The position numbers and the translations under genes were made by a program. A stretch of 64,000 bases of DNA from Aggregatimonas sangjinii (lineage in GTDB: Bacteria > Bacteroidota > Bacteroidia > Flavobacteriales > Flavobacteriaceae). Location of the stretch: positions 2,057,001-2,121,000 of the forward strand of contig NZ_CP040710.1 of NCBI RefSeq assembly GCF_005943945.1, given 5' to 3'. Each line of letters begins with the position of its first letter. Position 1 is the first letter of the stretch. The notes beneath the pieces were generated by a model. It was not told the origin of the DNA. It was given only the letters and a program-made list of their open reading frames with translations, and searched no databases. Shown here piece by piece: positions 51,062-61,048 of the stretch.

Positions 51062-53593
51062 ATGAATAAACTGTTTCTGTGTGCGCTATTATTGGTGTCA
51101 TCTATCTCACTCGCACAAAGGCCTGAAGGCCAAAGACCTGACCCGATAATCATTTCAGGAACAGTATTAGACCAAGAGACAGGAGCCCCTCTTGAATATG
51201 CCACCTTGGTGCTTCAAAGTGTTCGTAATCCCGATAGGGTAACCGGGGGTATTTCAGACGCGACCGGCAAGTTCAGTGTGGAAACAATGCCAGGTCGTTA
51301 TAATGTACGTGTAGAGTATATTTCCTTTAAGACGTATGAATTACCGGAGCAGGTTTTTCGAGAATCGACAGACCTAGGTGTAGTGCGTTTAAGTCTGGAT
51401 GTCGAGCAGCTTGAGGCCGTCGAGGTCGTTGGCGAACGCACTACCGTTGAACTCCGTTTAGATAAGAAAGTTTATAATGTCGGCTCCGATCTCACGGTTA
51501 AGGGAGGCTCCGTAACAGATGTTTTGGATAACGTACCCTCGGTGACCGTTGATGTGGAAGGTAATATTAGTCTTCGTGGAAATGAGAGCGTTCGCATCCT
51601 TATTAACGGGAAGCCCTCCGCCCTATCCGGTTTGAGTCCCGATGCCTTGCAGCAACTTCCTGCCGAGGCCATCGAAAAAGTCGAGGTCATCACCAATCCT
51701 TCCGCCAGGTATGATGCCGAAGGTACCGCCGGTATTTTGAATATTATACTGAAACAGAGCAAGACCACTGGTTTGAACGGTTCCGTAAATGTCAACGTCG
51801 GTACTCCGACCAGTTATGGTGGTAACTTAAGTTTAAATCTTCGACGGGATAAATTCAATTTTTTCACCAATACTTCCTATAGATATAGAAGTGGTCCTGG
51901 AAATGCACTTTTCGAGCAGGAAAACTTTAATCCCGATGGTACTACGGCCAGTTTCCAGAACGAATACCGAGATTACCAAAGACAAAGCGATGGTTTCAAC
52001 ACCAATATAGGTTTTGAGCTCTTTCTAGATGATACGAGTAGTATTACAAATTCATTTGTCTATCGCAAATCAGATGGCGATGATACCATTGATATCGATT
52101 TTGAGAATTTTGATGCATCTGGTAATCCGACTATTGAAAGAGAGCGTTTTACCAATGAACTTGAAGACGAAGAAGACATTCAATATTCGGTAAACTACCA
52201 AAAAAAAATCGATGATAATGGTCACGAACTTACCATGGACTATCAGTATTCCACAGGTTCCGAAATAGAGAATTCGATTATTAACGAGGAGATTATAGGC
52301 GAGTCGATCGATTTTGATACCGAACAGACCATCAACGACGAAACCCAAAAAAACCAATTGCTCCAAATGGATTATGTGCTGCCCTTCGGCAAAGAAAATG
52401 CATCGCAATTCGAGTTCGGATACCGCGGAACATTTAATAATTTCAATACCGATTTCGATTTCGGGGTTTTGGAAAATGGTGTTTTGGATAGCAACCCCAA
52501 TTTCAGCAACGAATTGAATTATAAGGAATACGTAAATGCCTTGTACACCCAACTGGGAAGTAAATTTGGAAAATTTAATCTGTTGGGCGGTTTGCGCATG
52601 GAAGCTTCGGATATCGGCGTTGAACTCGTCGATACCGATGAGGTCACCAACAAAAAATACACCGATTGGTTTCCGTCTTTGTTTTTGGGATATGAGTTTT
52701 CCGAAACAGAGCAGCTTACCCTAAGTTACAGCAGAAGGCTTCGACGCCCGAGATCTCGGTTTATCAATCCTTTTCCTTCAAGGTCGAGCAATACCAACCT
52801 TTTTCAAGGAAATCCCGACTTAGATCCCACCTATACCGACGCCTATGATTTCGGTTACTTGAAACGATGGGATAAAATTACTTTCAACACCTCTATTTAT
52901 TTTAACAATTCAACAGGAGTATTTCAATTTATAACCCAAGAAACGGGAGACTTTGTACGTATTGAAAATCCCGGATTTGACGCTACGCTACCAATAGGTC
53001 CCGATAACTTGGAGACCATTGACATTCCGGTACAGGCAAGAACGCCAATCAATTTGGCCAACGACAAACGCTACGGTCTAGAGTTTACCACCACCTATAC
53101 CCCAAAGCGGAATTGGCGCATTACCTGGAACCTGAATCTCTTTCAACAACAATTGCGAGGGGATTATACCTATGAGAATTCCCAAGGTGAGGAAATCATT
53201 CAAAATTTCGATGCGGATAACCTTACCTGGTTTACCCGTGTAAGTGCCAAAATACCTTTACCGGGAAAAATCGACTTTCAGACCAATCTGTTTTATCGCG
53301 GACCCACAAAAGATGCCCAAACCAATAGGAAAGGTATCTTGAGTACAAACCTCGCCTTTAGCAAAGACGTGATTAAAGATAAGGCAACGCTTTCCTTAAA
53401 TGTAAGCGATTTGTTCAATAGTCGAAAACGACGTAGCGAAATCAGGACGGAGAATATCGCGAGCTATAGCGAATTTCAGTGGAGAGTTCGCCAGATTAAC
53501 TTGTCGTTCCTATACCGGTTCAATCAAAAGAAAAATGAAAGAGGAGACCGGCAAAGAGGTGGTGGAGATGATGATTTCGAAGAAGAAGGCTAG
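51062..53593 (+). CDS. TonB-dependent receptor-like outer-membrane protein (OMP_b-brl type)
   Basis: An 843-residue protein with a signal peptide, an N-terminal carboxypeptidase-regulatory-like domain (IISGTVLDQETGAPLEYATL), a plug region (GGSVTDVLDNVPSVTVDVEG ... PAEAIEKVEVITNPSARYDAEGTAGILNI) and a C-terminal 22-strand-type barrel. It lacks a SusD partner, so it is not a standard polysaccharide-uptake pair. The end is a charged tail (RGGGDDDFEEEG). Ligand unknown. It is downstream of the Gly/Tyr-rich gene and closed by a terminator. Confidence 0.9.
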   Translation: MNKLFLCALLLVSSISLAQRPEGQRPDPIIISGTVLDQETGAPLEYATLVLQSVRNPDRVTGGISDATGKFSVETMPGRYNVRVEYISFKTYELPEQVFRESTDLGVVRLSLDVEQLEAVEVVGERTTVELRLDKKVYNVGSDLTVKGGSVTDVLDNVPSVTVDVEGNISLRGNESVRILINGKPSALSGLSPDALQQLPAEAIEKVEVITNPSARYDAEGTAGILNIILKQSKTTGLNGSVNVNVGTPTSYGGNLSLNLRRDKFNFFTNTSYRYRSGPGNALFEQENFNPDGTTASFQNEYRDYQRQSDGFNTNIGFELFLDDTSSITNSFVYRKSDGDDTIDIDFENFDASGNPTIERERFTNELEDEEDIQYSVNYQKKIDDNGHELTMDYQYSTGSEIENSIINEEIIGESIDFDTEQTINDETQKNQLLQMDYVLPFGKENASQFEFGYRGTFNNFNTDFDFGVLENGVLDSNPNFSNELNYKEYVNALYTQLGSKFGKFNLLGGLRMEASDIGVELVDTDEVTNKKYTDWFPSLFLGYEFSETEQLTLSYSRRLRRPRSRFINPFPSRSSNTNLFQGNPDLDPTYTDAYDFGYLKRWDKITFNTSIYFNNSTGVFQFITQETGDFVRIENPGFDATLPIGPDNLETIDIPVQARTPINLANDKRYGLEFTTTYTPKRNWRITWNLNLFQQQLRGDYTYENSQGEEIIQNFDADNLTWFTRVSAKIPLPGKIDFQTNLFYRGPTKDAQTNRKGILSTNLAFSKDVIKDKATLSLNVSDLFNSRKRRSEIRTENIASYSEFQWRVRQINLSFLYRFNQKKNERGDRQRGGGDDDFEEEG

Positions 53594-53614
53594 TAAAAAA
53601 AACACTTATGAACT

Positions 53615-53640
53615 AAAAAGGAGCCGATTGGCTCCTTTTT
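53615..53640. terminator. bidirectional terminator
   Basis: Perfect 11-bp stem AAAAAGGAGCC-GATT-GGCTCCTTTTT with T-runs on both strands, between the receptor gene and the convergent 57-residue membrane protein gene. Confidence 0.92.
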
Positions 53641-53641
53641 G

Positions 53642-53815
53642 TTATGTGTTTCGCCGGGCTTGTTTTGCCTTGCGTCTTTCTTTGAATTGTTCTATAAGGT
53701 TACCGAACAACCAGTAGGGTATAACGAAAGTCAACAAGAAAATCATCAGCCAAAAACCTATGGTGAGAATTGTTAAAAACGCTAAAAATCCTAAATACTG
53801 GTCGAAATCGAACAT
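53642..53815 (-). CDS. 57-residue single-span membrane protein
   Basis: An ATG-initiated gene of 57 residues: MFDFDQYLGFLAFLTILTIG at the start, hydrophobic residues about 8-36 forming one or two membrane helices, and a strongly basic cytoplasmic tail (FKERRKAKQARRNT). It has an exact promoter (TTTG-N21-TATCTTTG) 14 bases or so before the start and a terminator right after the stop, which together support it as a real gene although it is short. Function unknown. Confidence 0.72.
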   Translation of the reverse strand: MFDFDQYLGFLAFLTILTIGFWLMIFLLTFVIPYWLFGNLIEQFKERRKAKQARRNT

Positions 53816-53834
53816 TGTTTACCTATTTACATTA

Positions 53835-53867
53835 CAAAGATACTTTGAAAAATGGAAAACCTGCAAA
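53835..53867 (-). promoter_or_regulatory. promoter of the 57-residue membrane protein
   Basis: Minus strand TTTG (53867-53864), 21-base spacer, TATCTTTG (53842-53835): both elements exact. Predicted leader about 16 bases. Confidence 0.75.
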
Positions 53868-54299
53868 CGAATCGAACAAAATTTATAGCGCAACGGAGTA
53901 AAATTTAGGTAGAATTGATGATCACATCGACGCAAGGAAGCATCTTGACATGACTTATCCACAGATAAGCATTCAGCCAAAAGCCGACGAAAAGTAAAAA
54001 AGTATTGACACGGTTCGTATTTTATTCCGCTCTAGGGGATAAGCACAATAGCACTTTCCCTAATGCAAACCGTTCTGCAATGGCTGCCCAACCTCCTATT
54101 TTTTTCGATGTACCTATACTCACTGCATAAATGTTCACAATTCATTCGAGGCTTATCGGATAACTCCAATATATATGTGGTTTTTAGCCCTACCGGCAAT
54201 TTTCGATACACTTCCGTAGAATACCTTATAAAACTTCGCTGAACCATCAGGAATTCTTGACAAAGTCTTAACTTTATATGCTTAATCAATTGCAGGTTT
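53868..54299. other. non-coding stretch upstream of fumC, with one DnaA-box match
   Basis: No convincing gene in 430 bases. TTATCCACA at 53955-53963 is a perfect DnaA box, but it is alone and not near dnaA or a cluster of boxes. TAACTTTA at 54269-54276 (one mismatch) is a possible -7 box of fumC. Confidence 0.4.
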
Positions 54300-55697
54300 A
54301 TGGAATATCGAATAGAAAAAGATACAATGGGCGAGGTAAAAGTGCCCTCGGAAAAATATTGGGGTGCCCAAACCGAGCGTTCCCGAAACAATTTTAAAAT
54401 AGGTCCAGCGGCGTCAATGCCCATGGATGTGGTCTATGGTTTTGCTTATTTAAAAAAGGCTGCTGCCTATACCAATTGTGAACTAGGTGTGCTAGCGGAA
54501 GAAAAACGGGACCTCATAACACAGGTTTGCGATGAAATTCTCGACGGGAAGTTGGATGATCAATTTCCTTTGGTCATTTGGCAAACGGGTTCAGGTACCC
54601 AAAGCAATATGAACGTTAACGAGGTCATTGCGAACAGGGCACATGAAATAGCGGGAAAAAAAATAGGTCAAGGGGAAAAGACCATCCAGCCCAATGATGA
54701 TGTGAACAAATCACAATCGTCGAACGATACTTTTCCAACAGGAATGCATATCGCTGCCTACAAAAAAATCATGGAGACTACCGTGCCTGGTGTAACCCAA
54801 TTAAGGAATACGCTACATCAAAAAGCCCAAGAATTTAAAAATGTTGTCAAAATAGGCCGTACCCACTTGATGGATGCCACTCCCCTAACCCTTGGTCAGG
54901 AATTTTCAGGTTACGTATCGCAACTAGACCATGGCCTGAAAGCCTTAAACAATACCATGGATCATCTGTCTGAATTGGCATTGGGCGGTACGGCGGTCGG
55001 TACCGGACTGAATACCCCAAAGGGTTATGATGTTTTGGTCGCCAAGTACATTGCCGAATTTACAGGGCTTCCGTTTAAGACCGCGGCCAACAAATTTGAG
55101 GCCTTGGCAGCCCATGATGCAATTGTTGAAAGTCACGGTGCGCTAAAGCAGTTGGCGGTATCCTTGAATAAAATTGCGAACGATATTCGCATGATGGCCT
55201 CGGGGCCACGTTCGGGAATCGGAGAAATTACGATTCCGGCCAACGAGCCAGGAAGCTCTATTATGCCCGGAAAAGTCAACCCTACCCAATGCGAAGCCTT
55301 GACCATGGTGTGTGCCCAAGTGATGGGCAATGACGTTGCCGTTACCATAGGTGGTACACAGGGACATTACGAACTGAACGTGTTCAAACCCATGATGGCA
55401 GCGAATATTCTGCAGTCGGCCCAATTACTGGGTGATGCCTGTATAAGTTTTGAGGAGCATTGTGCGAACGGTATTGAACCCAATCAAGAGGTGATTACCC
55501 AATTACTCAATAATTCGCTAATGTTGGTTACGGCATTAAACACTAAAATCGGTTATTACAAAGCCGCCGAAATCGCGAATACTGCCCATAAGAATGGAAC
55601 GACACTAAAAGAAGAAGCGGTCAATCTGGGCTATGTAACGGCCGAAGACTACGATGCATGGGTAAAACCTGAAAATATGGTCGGGTCACTTAAATAG
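54300..55697 (+). CDS. fumC: class II fumarate hydratase
   Basis: A 465-residue iron-independent fumarase, converting fumarate and malate in the TCA cycle; cytoplasmic tetramer. Seen: the start [23 protein letters not shown], the Thr/Ser/Asn segment [14 protein letters not shown], the His segment [16 protein letters not shown] and the superfamily signature [15 protein letters not shown]. Length is normal. It is monocistronic as far as can be seen. Confidence 0.96.
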   Translation: MEYRIEKDTMGEVKVPSEKYWGAQTERSRNNFKIGPAASMPMDVVYGFAYLKKAAAYTNCELGVLAEEKRDLITQVCDEILDGKLDDQFPLVIWQTGSGTQSNMNVNEVIANRAHEIAGKKIGQGEKTIQPNDDVNKSQSSNDTFPTGMHIAAYKKIMETTVPGVTQLRNTLHQKAQEFKNVVKIGRTHLMDATPLTLGQEFSGYVSQLDHGLKALNNTMDHLSELALGGTAVGTGLNTPKGYDVLVAKYIAEFTGLPFKTAANKFEALAAHDAIVESHGALKQLAVSLNKIANDIRMMASGPRSGIGEITIPANEPGSSIMPGKVNPTQCEALTMVCAQVMGNDVAVTIGGTQGHYELNVFKPMMAANILQSAQLLGDACISFEEHCANGIEPNQEVITQLLNNSLMLVTALNTKIGYYKAAEIANTAHKNGTTLKEEAVNLGYVTAEDYDAWVKPENMVGSLK

Positions 55698-55950
55698 CGT
55701 AGTACTTACTTCGAAAGTTCACGAGATCGCTTCCATGAATTATAATTTGTAGGCATCCCCGGCGGAGGTCGGGCCTTCTGAAGTGATAAAATCACCCCCT
55801 ATTACTGGGCTCCTATGAAATCGGTCCTTTAGACAGAACGTGCCTATGAATCAATAATCCATTGTTCTTTTACTGTCAAATGGTTAAAAACTGAAACTCT
55901 TGCACCAAAAACGCATTTTTGAACTAGCGTAGCGTTGTATAAGGCCAATG
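55698..55950. other. intergenic stretch with no recognised content
   Basis: About 250 bases between the fumC stop and the terminator of the convergent gene. No gene, exact promoter box or strong hairpin seen. Confidence 0.5.
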
Positions 55951-55987
55951 AAAAAAGGGAACGATCTCGTAAGATAAGTCCCCTTTT
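55951..55987 (-). terminator. terminator of the coiled-coil membrane protein gene
   Basis: A stem of about 10 bp with one mismatch (55951-55962 with 55978-55987) and an inner ATCT/AGAT pairing. On the minus strand it is followed by a T-run, 25 bases after the stop at 56012. Confidence 0.75.
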
Positions 55988-56011
55988 ATAGTTAATGGAT
56001 AGTGAGTGTTC

Positions 56012-56899
56012 CTATTTCAAGGTAAACTTATTGGTACCCAACAAGGTTAATTTGTTGTCATAGATATTTACCATGTAATTTCCTTTTTGGAAATCGCCTG
56101 CAGGCTTACCAATATAGTCGCAAACATCCAACGCTTTATTCTCGTAGTAGAAGTTTGTTCCTTTGCTGTAGGTTACCGATGCACCAGCATCGTTTGTCTT
56201 AGAATAGCTTTCACCTAAGACATTACCTTGTGGGTCAAGAACTTCTAAATAAAACTCTCTATCTCCAGCTTCTGCAATGACATTGTTGGCTACGGTAAAA
56301 CATACTTTCAGTTTATCGGTACGTTTCGCCCTAGACGTAGAAGACAATTTACCACTACCCCTCTCTTTAACGGCATCAAGCGTAAAAGAAACGATATTCA
56401 AAGCAGAACCTTTTTCAACAACATCGGCCAACTGCGTATTTTGAACAACGAGTGAATCATTGAAAACTGTTTGTTTTTCCAATTCAACATACGTACTATC
56501 ACGTTGCATAGCGATCATGGTATTCGACGTGGTCAAAGAATCGACTTGTCTCAACAACTGCTCTCTTTCGGCTTTAAGCACACTAACCTGTCTTCTGTAA
56601 CGGGAAAGAGAGGAAATATCGGCCTTCATTGTTTTTACAGAATCGAGATACTTGGCGATATTGTCCCTAGCCTCGACCAACTCTTCGTTAGTTGCGTTGC
56701 TTTCCAAAATTGCCTTGTCGTACTCAGACTTCAGACTATTCAAATCCTCAACGACCAATTGCTTTTCCTGCGTAAGGGCGTTGGTCGTTTTCTTTTTGTC
56801 CTGATAAAGACTAACGGTATAGATTATCGTACCCAAAAGCACGACACCCAGCAAGCCCGCTAAAACTTTTAATCCGTTGTTATTTTTTGTTTCAGTCAT
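56012..56899 (-). CDS. membrane-anchored coiled-coil protein of unknown function
   Basis: A 295-residue protein: a cytoplasmic start, one membrane helix at residues 9-30, a long coiled coil (about 35-165) and a C-terminal beta-domain (FCFTVANNVIAEAGDREFYLEVLDP-like region, then KGTNFYYENKALDVCDY). The C-terminal domain probably faces the periplasm. Similar proteins seem widespread in flavobacteria; I know no function. Two Cys (in KVCFTV and LDVCDY) could form a disulfide in the periplasm. Confidence 0.75.
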   Translation of the reverse strand: MTETKNNNGLKVLAGLLGVVLLGTIIYTVSLYQDKKKTTNALTQEKQLVVEDLNSLKSEYDKAILESNATNEELVEARDNIAKYLDSVKTMKADISSLSRYRRQVSVLKAEREQLLRQVDSLTTSNTMIAMQRDSTYVELEKQTVFNDSLVVQNTQLADVVEKGSALNIVSFTLDAVKERGSGKLSSTSRAKRTDKLKVCFTVANNVIAEAGDREFYLEVLDPQGNVLGESYSKTNDAGASVTYSKGTNFYYENKALDVCDYIGKPAGDFQKGNYMVNIYDNKLTLLGTNKFTLK

Positions 56900-57053
56900 A
56901 ATGCTTAATAATTAAGTTCTTTTTAAAAAAGTGTTTGTTTGTATCGCTTTATATACGGAGATGTCACATATTTAGATTTTTTAGCTAGAAAAAAGTGGCT
57001 CCAACTCCCAGAATATCATAACTTTAATTCTGCTTTTTTTAATTTCATTCTAT

Positions 57054-57521
57054 ATGGCAATCGATATTATTCCTTTTGAACCCCGATATGCTAGCACTTT
57101 CAAGGATTTGAACGTTGCTTGGCTGAATGAATACTTTTATGTGGAGCCCAAGGATGAGATTTTATTAAAAAATTGCGAAGAAGCCATCATTGATACTGGC
57201 GGATACATCTTTTTTGCACGTTATGAGGATGCTACCGTAGGCTGTTTTTCCTTTATTAAATTGGATGGATCTTGTTATGAATTAGGCAAAATGGCCGTCG
57301 ACAAGGAGTATCAAGGCTTACGAATCGGCCAAGAATTAATGGAATTCGCCGTATCTTTCGCAAAAGAAAAATCGTGGGAAAAACTGGTCCTTTATTCCAG
57401 CACCAAATTGCCGACCGCCCTTCATATTTATCGAAAATATGGTTTTAAGGTGGTTGAATTGGAAAAAGACCTGCCTTATGCCCGAAGTGATATTAAAATG
57501 GAACTTTTAATTCATAACTAA
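57054..57521 (+). CDS. GNAT-family N-acetyltransferase
   Basis: A 155-residue acetyltransferase with the acetyl-CoA-binding pattern LGKMAVDKEYQGLRIGQELMEFA (Q-G-L-R-I-G loop) and the later YRKYGF segment. Substrate unknown. It is 13 bases upstream of the lipoprotein hydrolase gene and probably cotranscribed. A box one mismatch from the -7 consensus (TAACTTTA, 57019-57026) precedes it. Confidence 0.88.
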   Translation: MAIDIIPFEPRYASTFKDLNVAWLNEYFYVEPKDEILLKNCEEAIIDTGGYIFFARYEDATVGCFSFIKLDGSCYELGKMAVDKEYQGLRIGQELMEFAVSFAKEKSWEKLVLYSSTKLPTALHIYRKYGFKVVELEKDLPYARSDIKMELLIHN

Positions 57522-57534
57522 AACAAATTTCACC

Positions 57535-58323
57535 ATGAAACGATTACTACTATTATTAATAGGATGTATACTGGTGCAGGCGTGTAAAGAGGAACCAAAA
57601 AAAGCACCGACTTCAGAAACCGTAGCCGAGGCCTCCTCCACCGTTGAAGCAAACGAAATGAAAATAATACCTATTTCACATGCCACCTTGATTTTAGAAT
57701 GGAATGATAAGACTATTTATATCGACCCGGTTGGTGGCGCTGAAGCATTTGAAGGCCAAAAACAGGCTGATTTGATATTGATTACCGATATTCATGGCGA
57801 CCATTTCAGTGTTGAGACCTTGGCGGCGCTGAACACGGAAAAAGCGAAAATTATCCTTCCCCAGGCCGTTGCCGACAAAATGCCGGAAAGCTTTGTACCG
57901 CAGATAGATGTGCTGGATAATGGTGACTCCAAAGAACGTTACGGTATTACCATTGAGGCTATTCCCATGTACAACTTACGGGAAGAAGCCTTGAAATTCC
58001 ATACCAAGGGCCGTGGTAATGGCTATGTTCTCAATATGGGGAATCAACGCATCTACATCTCAGGAGATACAGAGGATATTCCCGAAATGAGGTCTTTACA
58101 AAACATCGACAAGGCCTTTGTTTGTATGAATCTCCCCTACACCATGACCGTAGAAAGTGCGGCGGACGCCGTTTTGGAATTTCAACCCAAACAAGTGTAT
58201 CCATATCATTACAGAGGCAAGCCCGATGTTAGTGACGTAGCCAAATTTAAATCGCTTGTAAATGCCGATGATAAGGGTATCGAAGTCGTACAATTGGATT
58301 GGTACCCCAATGATGACTTTTAA
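57535..58323 (+). CDS. UlaG-like metallo-beta-lactamase-fold lipoprotein
   Basis: A 262-residue protein with a lipoprotein signal (lipobox LVQAC, Cys17) and a short linker rich in Ser, Thr, Glu and Ala. The hydrolase domain has HATLILEW, the metal motif TDIHGDHFS, then YISGDTED and YPYHYRGKPD near the end, as in UlaG-like/RNaseZ-like hydrolases. Its lipid anchor places it outside the cytoplasm. Substrate unknown. Confidence 0.87.
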   Translation: MKRLLLLLIGCILVQACKEEPKKAPTSETVAEASSTVEANEMKIIPISHATLILEWNDKTIYIDPVGGAEAFEGQKQADLILITDIHGDHFSVETLAALNTEKAKIILPQAVADKMPESFVPQIDVLDNGDSKERYGITIEAIPMYNLREEALKFHTKGRGNGYVLNMGNQRIYISGDTEDIPEMRSLQNIDKAFVCMNLPYTMTVESAADAVLEFQPKQVYPYHYRGKPDVSDVAKFKSLVNADDKGIEVVQLDWYPNDDF

Positions 58324-58325
58324 GT

Positions 58326-58748
58326 TCAGTCATCTCTAAATTCACCGCTTTTCGTATCGTTTGGTTCTAGAAGGTCCCACCTATTTCCATAAAGGTCTTC
58401 GAACACTGCCACCGTACCATAATCCATCTTAATCGGGGGTCTAACAAAATCGATATTTCTAGCGATCATACGATGGTAATCCCTCCATAAATCATCGGTA
58501 TATAAGAATAGAAACACCCTACCACCCGCCTGATTCCCAATATGTGCTTTTTGTTCTTTAGTAACCGCTTTGGCCAGTAGCAGAGAACACTCTTTTGCTC
58601 CCGGTGGCGCGACTATCACCCAGCGTTTGCCTTTACCTAGGTTTTCATCCCTGAGTAAGGTGAAATCCAATTTTTCGGTATAAAAAGCAATCGCCTCGTC
58701 ATAATCCTTGACCACTATGGCGATATGTGCGATGCTTTGCTTCATCAT
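58326..58748 (-). CDS. VOC-family (glyoxalase-like) protein
   Basis: A 140-residue protein of the vicinal-oxygen-chelate fold: IAHIAIVVKDYDEAIAFYTEKLDF at the start, with metal-ligand His8, and DYGTVAVFEDLYGNRWDLLEP near the end with the Glu ligand. Reaction unknown; some members are glyoxalases or dioxygenases. Convergent with the lipoprotein gene, with 2 bases between the stops. Confidence 0.88.
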   Translation of the reverse strand: MMKQSIAHIAIVVKDYDEAIAFYTEKLDFTLLRDENLGKGKRWVIVAPPGAKECSLLLAKAVTKEQKAHIGNQAGGRVFLFLYTDDLWRDYHRMIARNIDFVRPPIKMDYGTVAVFEDLYGNRWDLLEPNDTKSGEFRDD

Positions 58749-58856
58749 GAGGTGGGAATATACAACACCGATACAATCGCAAGTTTGTTAGTACCATGCT
58801 ACGGAATCAAAAAAGTAAAAAACTTAGCATGCATATTCAATCGAATCTTTGCTAGG

Positions 58857-60548
58857 CTATCGAATCAATTTTTTGTATTTGATGCGCTTCGGAACAAGGT
58901 CTCCCCCAAGACGTTTCTTTTTATTTTCCTCATAGTCCGAAAATGATCCTTCGAAGAAATAGACCTGCGAATCACCTTCGAAAGCCAAAATATGCGTACA
59001 GACACGGTCTAAAAACCATCTGTCGTGCGAAATGATCACCGCGCAGCCCGCAAAATTTTCAAGACCTTCTTCCAACGCCCTTAAGGTATTGACATCCAAA
59101 TCATTCGTAGGCTCATCCAAAAGTAGTACATTGCCTTCTTCTTTTAATGTCATGGCCAAATGCAGGCGATTGCGCTCGCCACCGGAAAGCATGCTCACCT
59201 TTTTGTTCTGTTCGCTTCCCGAAAAATTGAAACGGCTTAGATAGGCACGGGAATTCACCTGGCGACCACCCATCATTACCAATTCCTGTTCATCACTAAA
59301 ATTTTGCCATATGGTTTTGTCCAAATCGATATTTGAGTGACTTTGATCTACATAAGCGATTTTGGCCGTGTCTCCAACGGTAAACGAACCACTATCGGGT
59401 GTCTCCTCGCCCATAATCATTCTAAAAATCGTTGTCTTTCCCGCACCATTGGGGCCTATGATTCCCACGATACCAGCTTGGGGTAATTTAAAATTCAAGT
59501 CTTCATAAAGCAATTTATCATCGTATGCTTTACTGATTCCCGTTGCTTCCAATACATTGGTCCCCAGTCGAGGTCCGTTCGGGATGTAAATTTCCAATTT
59601 CTCATCGAGCTGCTTTTGGTCTTGGCTCAACAGCTTGTCGTAATTCTTTAAACGCGCTTTCTGTTTCGTCTGCCTACCCTTGGCGCCTTGCCGCACCCAT
59701 TCCAACTCGCGCTCCAATGTTTTCTGCCGCTTTGAGGCCGTTTTACTTTCCTGCGCCAAGCGCTTTGCCTTCTGGTCGAGCCAGCTGGAATAGTTCCCTT
59801 TCCAAGGAATACCCTCACCGCGATCCAACTCAAGTATCCACCCGGCTACGTTATCCAAGAAATACCTATCGTGGGTTACTGCGATGACGGTGCCTTTGTA
59901 ACCGGCCAAATGATGTTCCAACCAATGCACCGACTCGGCGTCCAAGTGGTTGGTGGGCTCGTCGAGCAGTAAAACCTCCGGTTCTTGTAATAACAAGCGG
60001 CATAAAGCCACCCTTCTTCGTTCTCCACCGGAAAGTACTCCTATCTTTTTATCTGAATCCGGAGTGCGCAACGCATCCATTGCAATCTCAAGCTTGGTAT
60101 CCAACTCCCAGGCGTTCGAGGCATCGATTTTATCTTGAAGGACCGCCTGTTTATCCATCAACTTCTGCATCTTTTCCGCATCTTCATACACTTCCGGTAG
60201 CCCGAACATATCGTTTATTTTATTGTATTCGTCCAAAATCGCTACTGTTTCGGCGACACCTTCTTTTACAACTTCCAAGACCGTTTTATGTTCATCGAGC
60301 TGCGGTTCCTGTTCCAAGTACCCTACATTGTAACCCGGCGAGAATACCACATCGCCTTGGAAGTTCTTATCAACACCTGCTATGATTTTCAATAGGGTAG
60401 ATTTTCCCGAGCCGTTCAACCCAAGAATACCGATTTTTGCCCCGTAGAAGAAACTGAGGTAAATATTTTTTAAAACAGGGGTATTGGCCGTTTTATAGGT
60501 TTTAGTAACTCCTGACATGGAGAAAATGACCTTTTTATCGTCAGACAT
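58857..60548 (-). CDS. ettA: energy-dependent translational throttle protein
   Basis: A 563-residue ABC-F ATPase that binds the ribosomal E site and couples translation to ATP/ADP level. Two ABC domains, each with GLNGSGKSTLL- or GPNGAGKTTIF-type Walker A, LSGGERRRVALCR or LSGGERNRLHLAM signature, and LLLDEPTNHLD or LLLDEPTNDLD Walker B; no membrane segment. The EttA-type linker and arm (with the basic KRLAQESKTASKRQKTLERELEW region) are present. Length is normal. Confidence 0.94.
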   Translation of the reverse strand: MSDDKKVIFSMSGVTKTYKTANTPVLKNIYLSFFYGAKIGILGLNGSGKSTLLKIIAGVDKNFQGDVVFSPGYNVGYLEQEPQLDEHKTVLEVVKEGVAETVAILDEYNKINDMFGLPEVYEDAEKMQKLMDKQAVLQDKIDASNAWELDTKLEIAMDALRTPDSDKKIGVLSGGERRRVALCRLLLQEPEVLLLDEPTNHLDAESVHWLEHHLAGYKGTVIAVTHDRYFLDNVAGWILELDRGEGIPWKGNYSSWLDQKAKRLAQESKTASKRQKTLERELEWVRQGAKGRQTKQKARLKNYDKLLSQDQKQLDEKLEIYIPNGPRLGTNVLEATGISKAYDDKLLYEDLNFKLPQAGIVGIIGPNGAGKTTIFRMIMGEETPDSGSFTVGDTAKIAYVDQSHSNIDLDKTIWQNFSDEQELVMMGGRQVNSRAYLSRFNFSGSEQNKKVSMLSGGERNRLHLAMTLKEEGNVLLLDEPTNDLDVNTLRALEEGLENFAGCAVIISHDRWFLDRVCTHILAFEGDSQVYFFEGSFSDYEENKKKRLGGDLVPKRIKYKKLIR

Positions 60549-60615
60549 TTATTTTTTGCTTTTTGATTAGTACTAGTTGTATGATTCGCGGATTGGAACG
60601 TGGAAGAATTTCCGC

Positions 60616-60623
60616 CAAATTTA
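60616..60623 (-). promoter_or_regulatory. -7 box of ettA
   Basis: TAAATTTG on the minus strand, an exact TAnnTTTG, about 67 bases before the start at 60548. CTTG 18 bases further upstream may be the -33 element. Confidence 0.6.
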
Positions 60624-60654
60624 TCTTGATTTTCAATATGGCAAGCGTCCTTAA

Positions 60655-60837
60655 CTAGACCCGCCCCTTAAGCGCATTGAATACCCAAGCAATGGCAAAG
60701 AACCCAATACCTACAGAGGCAAAGCCCCATCCGGCCACGTCATCATATCTAAAAGCCCCTAGGGCAATAAGGGCAAGACCGACGACTATCATAATGAAAG
60801 TGGCCCAGGCGAGTACGGTATTTTTGTTCATTCCCAT
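60655..60837 (-). CDS. CAL67264-family small membrane protein
   Basis: A 60-residue protein with two membrane helices: MGMNKNTVLAWATFIMIVVG, then FASVGIGFFAIAWVFNALKG. The sequence matches my memory of the flavobacterial CAL67264 family, whose function is unknown. The ATG at 60837 is used because the family starts there; the frame is open upstream to 60879 but that part looks non-coding. It lies 106 bases upstream of ettA on the same strand. Confidence 0.82.
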   Translation of the reverse strand: MGMNKNTVLAWATFIMIVVGLALIALGAFRYDDVAGWGFASVGIGFFAIAWVFNALKGRV

Positions 60838-61048
60838 GTTCAGTCTTTTTTGGTTAGTTTGGATTTTCGGTGATACCAAATATCGTAAAAATCAAAGGAT
60901 TTACCGATGGAAAAGAGCAACTTTATGCCATTGCTACAAGTGAACCCTTAGCGGAAGGTTTCAATCCGATTATACCTGTAAAAAAATCTTTCCATAGGTT
61001 GTACCAGGCTGCCTACTGAAAGGTTAAATCCAGATTAACATGCAAATA

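Noticed and set aside
53955-53963. A perfect DnaA box suggesting a replication origin.
   Set aside because: It is single, with no box cluster, no AT-rich unwinding region clearly attached and no dnaA or dnaN nearby; one match is expected by chance at this scale.
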